In this document: piece after piece, positions 9,201 through 15,532 of the stretch
How the letters are laid out: each line of letters opens with the position of its first letter
How positions within the stretch are numbered: the first letter of the stretch is position 1
Assembly (NCBI GenBank): GCA_002811675.1
Contig: PDIM01000120.1
Coordinates: 7,893 to 28,786 of the forward strand
Reading direction: 5' to 3'
DNA from: Ichthyosporea sp. XGB-2017a
Lineage: Eukaryota; Opisthokonta; Ichthyosporea
DNA length: 20,894 bases
Position numbers and translations under genes: made by a program
The notes under the pieces: model-generated
What the model was told of the DNA's origin: nothing
Database searches by the model: none
Seen by the model: only the letters and a program-made list of their open reading frames with translations

Positions 9201-10020
9201 TATCATGAAGACACACTCAGAAAGAGCCACGAGTGAGGTCCGATCTTCTCTTCGCGAATACACAAAGTCAATGCTTAAACTCCACTTTGAACATTTCACA
9301 GCAGACGAGCTTTGGGCTAAATCAGACATTGAAGCAATCAGCACCTTCTTGTCCATTCTTCAACCGGACCCAATAACGGCTAAGAAGATTTTTATGGCCG
9401 TCTTTGCAAACAAAAAGCATTGTACAGTATATTGTGATTACGACGTAATATACGCCCAGAGAGAAGATATCATTGCAAAGCCTACTTCTGGGTTCGTGAA
9501 GATCGTCGAACAAGAATTTTGGAAAAATGTCGATTTGGAAAACTCTGATAAAGTAGATCAAAATTTAGTAGAGCACTTTAAACAAGTTGGTGATTTAATT
9601 CAAAACCATGCAGTGCAGAGAATTAATGAGCTGATGAGAAGTGCAGGATTGTTTAAGCAAAATGAGGGTGTTGAGAGCTTAGAGGATATAGAGAAGGTGT
9701 TACCACAATATCTTTCGCCACGTGGTCGAACATTTTTTCAAGGTGTGATTGAGTATCTTCAAAATAATTTTGCGACTCAGTATGCAGGTGAGTTAAAGGA
9801 AAAGAAGGAAGAAATAGACGAATATGACGAATTTGTAAGAAAGGAGAAAAATCAAGATGATATTCCACCACGCTTTAGTGAAGGACCTGACATACCTTTA
9901 GATGAAGGGGGTAATGAGGCTAAGGGAGATGATGATTGGAAGGATAGCGTTAGCAATGCTGGAGATGAACAGTCACAGGGTGGAGATGAAGCTGTGGAAG
10001 CATCTAAAATGGTAGATTGA
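6214..10020 (+). CDS. Large secreted helical protein A, 1,268 aa, full-length family member
   Basis: The ATG at 6214 begins a clear signal peptide (hydrophobic core ILLCLALLLV, likely cut near residue 23). Residues about 25-215 are rich in S/T/N with about nine N-x-S/T sequons. At about residue 225 comes LRRG followed by a hydrophobic stretch (IWRGLLDFVG). Residues about 260-1200 are strongly charged and predicted largely helical, with few cysteines and no membrane span. The last 45 residues are acidic (DDDWKD ... AGDEQSQGGDEA). It is paralogous to gene B over its length: the N-terminal module, RRG, KSVHEVF (about 672) versus KSVSKMF, PILLTR (about 727) versus PILLSR, and the segment around ILQPDPITA (about 1050) all align. 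Three partial copies follow. I recognise no named family. Soluble secretion or surface attachment through a partner is inferred. The ORF is intact, with no introns needed. Confidence 0.88.
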   Translation: MNLSNTAILLCLALLLVPSPTDSLHSNNTLRGALEKLKDDVTSVAQFLKGLNSMDFQSSSSGALSQQEQQKELRLIINLVYDVARVIDNTTNSSSSMTHSHTGEHRPISLDELNKSTAGGYTNETTPVELPAFSSGDESQRVSGNSTNRTRAEILKSLNSTAVNAINSHIASWSAYYLRLSLLKHDLIGAKVLSDMGGVVLFHSLFNSTKNSHNEAPPPSPPADLRRGANLMGRIWRGLLDFVGRGPRPPVNREEGIPEASPNNEPDNEDYPTQLFNPADLTLNYPFSPENSQEKEARQQRLFELYDENSPSEFKRTLEPFFTDLIKQQAGDASVAEMTRDAQKSVLSLIEQIKVREESGLSSNGYTLKKQRLLELRAGLLTDKIDAPFLNALGKALQNPQETVQALLQTPQQQPPESEENSKEQAPSVQSILKTLPEEAERVVRLTKSLYEFYPTHHFGGGKENLPEGLSMSNNPLPSLDKIPSLVTQISILSTLENSSDLVEHQLAQVDGTLAHFTSAAKKSTVAASTEVYLHTPLELRTNPKEVYGKVAEGLIVNKNVYEPSTSFPEATEKLLKYFEAPDSSLIGEDESLPEGIETLLRDNFQAILEEVYEQMASISYGGLSSEKQECKEHFKEQIVQNVLGKFAFSPEMLTDVIKRVSDMSDVQRGGKSVHEVFSEMQEQSRKEAAEYFVNKLKSQVREEFFEQACNYFKRIDPSSIERSIPILLTRTRNGKQRTLDQVIDAYYVPECQSALVATGKVFFIYDMLDDTRFLQPENLDISDGDKEYYNAFCKEVKEIVNLRIQKAFEKGKAQSFDYANRESDMKVSKALYSVCTLTLDTVDRFTQHRQKQLKKDSTLVSNSADRENQLLLIQELVKLKVQAVSAADTSHSDLIGGLMQLTQLKMNAVTKSALEQVAQISSYSEETNSGNEQDVKVTHNDAVAFLSLGSRVSQSSRVEDVWHNAVNELLVEVDVHAALVGIQYYHSEDYDKISRIMKTHSERATSEVRSSLREYTKSMLKLHFEHFTADELWAKSDIEAISTFLSILQPDPITAKKIFMAVFANKKHCTVYCDYDVIYAQREDIIAKPTSGFVKIVEQEFWKNVDLENSDKVDQNLVEHFKQVGDLIQNHAVQRINELMRSAGLFKQNEGVESLEDIEKVLPQYLSPRGRTFFQGVIEYLQNNFATQYAGELKEKKEEIDEYDEFVRKEKNQDDIPPRFSEGPDIPLDEGGNEAKGDDDWKDSVSNAGDEQSQGGDEAVEASKMVD

Positions 10021-10478
10021 AGAAAATGGAATTAAAATTTAACACAAAAGAGAAGTCAGGCACTACTCTTTTTTTTCCTTTCAAGTGAGCAAAATTTAAA
10101 CAAAACATATTCTTTGCACTTATTCTTTTTGATCAAGTATAAAAAAGGCCCAGCAGATTGAGCTGCACATCATGCCCACCCCTTCCTATACTGGAAAAAG
10201 TGTAATTCGCAAGTTTGAAAAGGAAGGCACTGAACCAAAAGCATAAGAAGCAAAATGAAATAAAAAATTAAAGGTCAGCACTGTGTTTTGCTCTTGAAAT
10301 TCTGTTCAGTCCTCCTCCTCGGATGGCCTTGACTCAACTCAAGTTTTGATTTTGGATTCTGCTATTCTTTTCAGGATTTTATTTAAACAAAGACAACAAA
10401 ACAACAAATAATTCTTCATCGAACTGAAAAGTGTGTACATGAACTATGTACTCAACTCTTTGTCCTTTATTTTATGTT
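10021..10478. other. Convergent 3' spacer between gene A and an inverted partial copy
   Basis: AT-rich with A-runs that could hold polyadenylation signals (for example aaataaaaaa near 10258). It lies between the stop of gene A and the stop of the inverted pseudogene, so the two C-terminal ends face each other. No gene is seen. Confidence 0.5.
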
Positions 10479-11117
10479 TCAATCAGCCATAGTTACAGAT
10501 GGTTCTGATTCGGAACCTTCATCCTCACCCTGTGGTTGTTCATCTCCGGCAGGGCCAAACAAATCCTTCCAATCATCATCTCTCCCAGTCTCATCATCTG
10601 GTTCATCTATATCAGGTATGTTAGATCCTGCATCAAAGCTTTCTGGAATAATTTCCTTGTTTAAAAATTCCTCATATTCGTCTATTTCTTTGTTCTCTTC
10701 CTCCAACTTGACTGCTAATTGAGTTGCAAAATTCTGTTGAAAATGCGTTGCCTCGTGTTTAAAAAAATCATGAACTTTAAGTGATGCGTCTTGCGATAAG
10801 AACTTATGCACATCCTCTAAACTGGCAACACCCTCATTTTGTTTTAACACTTCTGGACTTCTCATCAGCTCATTAATTCTCTCCACTGCATGGCTTTGAA
10901 TTACTTCACCAACTTGTTTAAAGTGCTCTGCTGCCTTTGGATCTACTTTACCAAAGTTTTAGAAATCGGAATTTTCCCAAAACTCTTAAACTCTTGTTTC
11001 ACAATCTCCGCGAACCCTGAAGTGTGCTTTGCAATGATGTTTTCTCTCTCAGTGTGCACCTTGTCGTAGTCAAAATATATTTGGTCTGAACCTGCCAATA
11101 AGCTATCCATAAAATTC
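10479..11117 (-). pseudogene. Inverted C-terminal fragment of the large secreted family
   Basis: The last 135 codons are open (10886-10479) and closely match the C-terminus of gene A: INELMRSPEVLKQNEG, a helical stretch, then an acidic tail with GRDDDWKD and AGDEQPQGEDEG, ending in TGA. Reading further upstream on the minus strand, homology continues (KQVGEVIQSHAVE, then DYDKVHTERENIIAKHTSG) to about 11117. It is interrupted by an in-frame TAA where gene A has GAA, and by a short insertion (about 5 nt) in the segment corresponding to EFWKN. The remaining N-terminal 80% of the family is absent. It lies tail-to-tail with gene A and head-to-head with the partial copy at 11482-12894. A non-functional remnant of an inverted duplication is the simplest reading. 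Confidence 0.8.
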
Positions 11118-11433
11118 TACGGGCGTCGTGCGATCATATTGCTCTTATGTAGCTTTCCGTTGACAAGGGCAAATAAACGTAGACCAGAAGGCCACCTAAC
11201 AACAAAACTCAACCTTCCTGTCTTCTATGTTGCTTCAAACTCGTAATACATTGCAACATCTACTCATTTTATCGATGTAGTGTTTGGCACATCTTACAGT
11301 CAAGTCAGGGATTATCCATCGATATATGCATTCGCACAGGCATAGGCATAGGAATCTTCAACAAACTTTCCTATGTCATCCTCTACTGGTGGGGGTTTTG
11401 GGCCAGGAGGCAGGAAGAGGTTAGAGTGAAGGT
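11118..11433. other. Spacer between two divergent partial copies
   Basis: I see no gene and no clear remaining homology to the family, although weak similarity may extend a few tens of bases past 11117. It is of higher GC than the neighbouring spacers near 11385-11430. It separates the inverted fragment from the direct partial copy and so contains both duplication breakpoints. Confidence 0.4.
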
Positions 11434-11490
11434 GCTGAAGAGTCAAGAGGGTCCCCTCCCCGGACCCCGCTAAATTCTTGACTCTTGAGC
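11434..11490. repeat. Nested hairpin at the 5' breakpoint of a partial gene copy
   Basis: Outer arms at 11434-11447 and 11477-11490 match at 13 of 14 positions (aagagtcaag / cttgactctt core). Inner arms gggtcc (11449-11454) and ggaccc (11462-11467) surround a 7-nt C-rich loop. Family homology of the next ORF begins at the right arm, so the hairpin sits on the truncation point. Confidence 0.75.
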
Positions 11491-12894
11491 TATGAAAAAT
11501 ATTGCAATTCTATAAAAGAATCTGTTCTCGAGCATGTTCAGTTTGATTTTAATAACGATGTGCCTGTTGCCGATCCAAAGCCGAAAGAATTAGTGATCAT
11601 GCTACAAATGACCTTAGAGAGTATTAGAGGTGCAGCTCTGGACATAGCATTTAAACAAATAGTAGAGGAACCTTCAGATTTATTCGCACATTTAACAGAA
11701 GAGGAATCCAAATCGCAAGATCTGTTACCAGATTTGGTGCTTTTGAAAGTTAACGCACTTTCCGCTACTGTTACTGCTACAAAAGACTTGACTAATGATA
11801 TTCTGCGTTTAACCCAACCTAGAATGAACGCAGTCGCTAAAGCAGCATTAGAGCAAGTGGAGCAGCTTTCCAGCGATACAGAGGGAACGAATCCAGAAGA
11901 CCAACAGGCTTTTCAAGTAACCAAGAGCGATGCTGTTGCATTTTTTTCATTGGGAAGTACTGTAAGTCAAAGTACCCGTGTTGAAGATGTTTGGCACAAT
12001 GCCGTCAATGAATTATTAGTTGAGGCTGATGTACACGCAGCAGTAATTGGGATTCAATATTACAAGAGTGAGAATTATGATGAGATATCTCGTGCCTTGA
12101 AGACACAAACAGACAAAGCCACCAGTGATATTCGCTCTTCCCTTCGCGATTTTACAAGGAAACTCCTTAAATACGCACTTGAACAGTCGGAGGAAACCAA
12201 ATTTTGGTCGCAAGCAGAAATTGATGGAATCAGCACGTTCGTGTCCATTCTTCAACCAGACCCGATAACTGCCATGAAGCTAGCCGACGCCATCCTTTTA
12301 CAGAACCTAAATTTGGACTACGAGCGAGTACTCGCTGGGAGGGAAAATATCATTGCAAAGCACACTTCTGCGTTGGAGGAGAATGTGAAAGAAGAGTTTT
12401 GGAAAAATGCCCATTTGGAAGCCTTTGATGATGCCGGTGAAAAGGTAGCGGAGCAGTTTAAACAAGTTGGTGAATTAATTCAAAGCCATGCATTGGAGAG
12501 AATCAATGAGCTGATGAAAAGCCCGGCATTGTTACAGCAAAACAAGGGTGATGGGAGTTTAGAGGAAATGAAACGTTTCTTATCAGAACCACATTCATAT
12601 AGAGTTCATCTTATTCTTGGGGACACGGCAACGTACCTTCAAAACATTTTTTGGACTCAATATGCGGCAAAGGTACGGGAAGAGAACAGCGAAATCGACG
12701 AATGGGATGAACGTTTAAGCATAGGCAAGCCGAATATTCCAGAAAAGAAGTCGCCTGACTTCACTGAAGGATCTAGCATATTACGTGAACCGGGTGATGA
12801 GACTGGGAGAGATGATGATGGGGGGAAAGAGAGCACCCCTCTTGCTGGTGATCATGAACAGTCACAGGATGGGGATGAAGCTGAAATAGAGTAA
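11482..12894 (+). CDS. 5'-truncated copy of large secreted protein A, C-terminal about 470 codons
   Basis: The frame is open from 11482 to TAA at 12892-12894 without disruption. Homology to gene A starts at the first codons (YEKYCNSIKES versus EYYNAFCKEV, gene A residue about 789) and continues to the acidic tail (GRDDDGGKE, AGDHEQSQDGDEA). The segment VEDVWHNAVNELLVE is identical and nucleotide identity there is high, so the duplication is fairly recent or is homogenised. The N-terminal two-thirds, including the signal peptide, is missing. The first in-frame ATG is at 11599 (about 431 aa) and would give a non-secreted protein. An undamaged frame of this length without a start region suggests either a young pseudogene, a donor for gene conversion, or an exon fed by an undetected upstream leader. 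Confidence 0.7.
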   Translation, partial: LLSYEKYCNSIKESVLEHVQFDFNNDVPVADPKPKELVIMLQMTLESIRGAALDIAFKQIVEEPSDLFAHLTEEESKSQDLLPDLVLLKVNALSATVTATKDLTNDILRLTQPRMNAVAKAALEQVEQLSSDTEGTNPEDQQAFQVTKSDAVAFFSLGSTVSQSTRVEDVWHNAVNELLVEADVHAAVIGIQYYKSENYDEISRALKTQTDKATSDIRSSLRDFTRKLLKYALEQSEETKFWSQAEIDGISTFVSILQPDPITAMKLADAILLQNLNLDYERVLAGRENIIAKHTSALEENVKEEFWKNAHLEAFDDAGEKVAEQFKQVGELIQSHALERINELMKSPALLQQNKGDGSLEEMKRFLSEPHSYRVHLILGDTATYLQNIFWTQYAAKVREENSEIDEWDERLSIGKPNIPEKKSPDFTEGSSILREPGDETGRDDDGGKESTPLAGDHEQSQDGDEAEIE

Positions 12895-13235
12895 TGAAGG
12901 TTTAAAAGAAAGGAGGGAGACAAGGAAGTGAGTGCATTAATCTACACACTGCTCAGTTCCCTGAAGAAATTAGAAGAATTGGCTGTTGTTATTGTTTGAA
13001 AGAATAGCAAAATCAAAAGTTGATTAGAATTTTAACCACAGCAGTACAACTACGTGAGTATGGATAATGGTTCGCGAACATCAAACACAAAACAAAAATT
13101 AACATAAACAAACACACCTACGTCCCCAAAAAACGCTATACACTGCCCCTATAAAAGCAAACTTGCAAATCCACTTCTCAGTCACTCTCCAGGTCTCTAA
13201 GAGCGAAAAATTCAGGGCTGGGAACACAAACACGG
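12895..13235. other. Non-coding spacer
   Basis: A-rich sequence after the partial copy; no frame, repeat or RNA signal is supportable. Confidence 0.45.
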
Positions 13236-13729
13236 GGGGGCATTAACCATACTTTACTATGTTGATAAGAATGTGAATGAAGATGGAAGTGTGAAAGTGA
13301 ATGATGAATATTTTGAATCGGATTCTACGGAATATTAGTCCCTATTGAAAGCCACTGATAAGATCAAGTGTTTGTTGAAAGATTTTAAGCCGGGGCAAAA
13401 GATGTGTAGGCTAGCCCAAAATGTTCACTTGCTGCTTGAAGTAAATTAGCTCCAACACCTGGCAGTCAAGCGGTTTGTATATCTTTTTAAGCGCTTTTAA
13501 TTTCGCAATTGCTTCCTGTACCTGTTTCAATATTTGGCCTGGAAAAAGGAAGAGAATGCAGGAGAGGATGACTCAGTTCCCTACAAGGTTATAATCTAAT
13601 CAATCATAAAGTAGCTTTCTCAACCTTTTTGACGAATCTCTCACGGCCATGAATTTCAATGTGGAACGTAAAAAACCAATTGTGTGGTACCGGTGTAAGC
13701 AATCTTCACAGGAACTGAATGTGAATTGA
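13236..13729 (+). pseudogene. Scattered coding remnants upstream of the broken paralogue
   Basis: From about 13240 to 13449 one plus-strand frame reads like protein (segments NVNEDGSVKVNDEYFESDS and SLLKATDKIKCLLKDFKPGQ) with a single TAG between them. A second protein-like piece (LNLFDESLTAMNFNVERK) lies at 13619-13729. They precede the broken family copy at 13800-14939 on the same strand and are probably its eroded upstream part. I could not align them convincingly with genes A or B, so family membership is inferred from position only. Confidence 0.3.
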
Positions 13730-13799
13730 TTAAGATTCTGGAATACATTTCATCGTTCAAAAGCCTAAGATCTCCAAAGTGACGGAGTAGTTTGTCTAG

Positions 13800-14939
13800 G
13801 GATGTTATAAAAAGAAGGTTGAGATTAGCTTGAAGGATATGAAATCTGAGTTAGAAGCGTACATGATATGCCAAGTTGTTCCTGGTAGAGATGATGATGA
13901 GACCAGCTCTCCTTCGGGTTCCCCGGACAGAAGAGTTCTGCTTACTCCGAAAATGGTTGATGTGCTTGTTAATATGGGAAGTAGGGTGCAAGAATATGAG
14001 ACAGCAGGTGATGTAATGATTGATAGTATGAAAGAATTACATCAGCACTTCCAACTTTTGACACGCGGGTACTTTGAGGCGGAGGGGGGAAGTGAAGTAG
14101 AAGCAAACGTACCTGAAGCATCGTTAATGAATGAAGCATTCGAAAAGGCGAGGAAAGATGTCATGACTGAGCTGTCCAGCTATTCCAAAGACTTGATTGC
14201 AGATCAAATGGGTAGGGCGGCGATTCCCGCTGCAACACCTCAAGATAAAGCAAACGCAGCATCGTTTCTTTCTGTATAATACACCGATCCTTTGCTTGCA
14301 CTTAAAGTTGTTTCGAAGATTACGGGGAGGCCTTATCCACCGGAGCTGGAGAGTGACGTAAAGGCAACGAAAGAAAAGATTTTGACACAACATATGGCAC
14401 CTTTAGGAGGAAGAGTTGCTGGCTTTTTCAGGCAGCTTACTCAAGGTGATGAAGAATCAACTTTGTCGGCTGAATTATCACACACCGTGACTGAAGTTCA
14501 GAATAGTGCGATTGACAAAGTCAAGGGGATGATTCAAAACGGAGGTCTCACAGAGAAAGTCAGAGAACAATTAAAAAAACGCATGAGTGAGATCCAATTG
14601 GACACAAGCACAAATAATGAGGTGGAGGGAGGGGATAGTGATTTCTTCTCCAGGTGCTTAGAAGCAGTCGAAGAAGTAACCGATAGCGTTGAGCAAAAGT
14701 CGGTAGATGCAGAAAAAGATCGTTTATATATTGTTCAACAAGCAAAAGAGCAAGCCGGTCGTGAATCCCAGATTTATAGACAGCCTGATCAAGCAGGAAA
14801 CACAATACAAAGTCATTCTTCATCACCTGGAGAAAGCCGGGGTGAATTGTCGACTCAAGCATACTCTCCAACAGATGGGCGCGATGGGGCGCGATGGGTC
14901 GGCGCCCCAGGAATAAACACAAATGATCCTTCTTGCTAA
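13800..14939 (+). pseudogene. Diverged family copy (C-terminal part) broken by an in-frame TAA
   Basis: A single frame runs from 13800 (after TAG at 13797-13799) to TAA at 14937-14939, interrupted only by TAA at 14277-14279. The sequence on both sides aligns with the C-terminal third of genes A and B: MGSRVQEYETAGDV versus LGSRVSQSSRVEDV in A, and NAASFLSV-stop-YTDPLLALK versus AISTFLSILQPDPITAKK. The stop replaces a hydrophobic position (L in A, F in B), consistent with one base change. The last 60 residues differ from the acidic tails of the other copies and include a GC-rich repeat-encoded stretch. There is no signal peptide. It is more distant from gene A than the other partial copies are, so it is an older or separate branch. 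A functional readthrough product is possible but unsupported. Confidence 0.65.
14877..14909. repeat. GC-rich triple repeat with 8-bp hairpin
   Basis: Three near-copies of gatgggcgc lie in a row, and tggggcgc (14885-14892) is the exact inverse of gcgcccca (14902-14909) with a 9-nt loop. It stands out in AT-rich surroundings, within the C-terminal end of the broken paralogue. Confidence 0.7.
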
Positions 14940-15054
14940 CAAATTAATTCATTCATCCTTTCTACAAAGGTGACCCAAAACAGAGATTTTTGTTTGAAAA
15001 AAAGTTTCACAACCTAAAAAACTGAAATGAGAATGTCAATACACGTGATCACTC

Positions 15055-15226
15055 AAACCAGCCATAGAGAACTCAACAAACAAAAATACACTTCTCTATG
15101 AAACCAGCCAAGGGACACCAAAATCCTCTCTCCACTCTATATGGTTTTAGTGTCCTTTGAAACCAGCCATAGAGTCTAGACTCGAAGAGACCCGTAGCCT
15201 GTAGTTCTCTATAAAACCAGCCATGA
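15055..15226. repeat. Four copies of aaaccagccat(agag)
   Basis: Copies begin at 15055, 15101, 15160 and 15214, spaced 46, 59 and 54 bp, and are often flanked by tctctat. The third is followed by an extended agag match. The right half of the inverted-repeat element (ctctatatggttt) resembles an inverted version of the same motif. Spacing and sequence are too irregular for a CRISPR array; a promoter motif cluster or a degenerate repeat is more likely. Confidence 0.7.
15109..15159. promoter_or_regulatory. 51-bp inverted-repeat element upstream of large gene B
   Basis: Arms at 15109-15123 (caagggacaccaaaa) and 15145-15159 match at 13 of 15 positions. The first ten bases equal the left arm of the element upstream of gene A, and the right half shares the core CTRTATRGKTYTAGTGTCC with it. 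It starts 424 bp before the ATG at 15533, against 402 bp for gene A. Confidence 0.6.
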
Positions 15227-15410
15227 GCCAGGGATGAGGGAGGGACCTGTGGAAAACTTTTACCAGAAGTTGCATACTGGTTGCATAGCAACGGCGATTA
15301 TTAAAGGAGTTAATTCCTTCCTATAGGCTACACGAATTTTAGTCTTTCTAGTTTCTACTTTCTAGGCTCTAGCCCTTCCCATTCCTTTCCTTTTTGTTTC
15401 AGGGAGGTTT

Positions 15411-15473
15411 TGTTTTGTTTCTCTCTTCTTTCTTTCTTTCTTTCTTTTTCTATCTGCCAATTTCTTTTTGCAG
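15411..15473 (+). promoter_or_regulatory. Pyrimidine tract with TTTC microsatellite and AG before gene B
   Basis: A T/C-rich run including about six TTTC units (about 15426-15449) ends in tttctttttgcag (AG at 15472-15473), 59 nt before the ATG. This is a strong 3' splice-site look, comparable to the one before gene A, and could be a cis-intron or spliced-leader acceptor. Confidence 0.45.
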
Positions 15474-15532
15474 TATTTATTCATTCCATCACCCATATAT
15501 TTCTAATCACCTGCACATATTCATATTTACCC

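Larger units (their letters stand above)
14940..15532. other. Upstream region of large gene B
   Basis: No gene. It contains one CACGTG (15042-15047), four copies of an aaaccagcca motif, the 51-bp inverted-repeat element, and a pyrimidine-rich run leading to an AG. Blocks such as gacctgtgg-n(4-6)-ttttaccagaa (near 15243) resemble gatctgtgg-n(2)-ttttggcagaa upstream of gene A (near 5902), supporting a common origin of the two upstream regions. Confidence 0.5.

Noticed and set aside
15055-15226. CRISPR array
   Set aside because: Repeats are only 10-15 bp, variable, with irregular spacing; no cas-like gene is present.
15410-15532. Start of gene B further upstream, giving a 1,293-residue protein
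   Set aside because: The upstream frame begins at TTG, has no ATG, and is read through a pyrimidine tract and likely splice acceptor. ATG 15533 gives a proper signal peptide.
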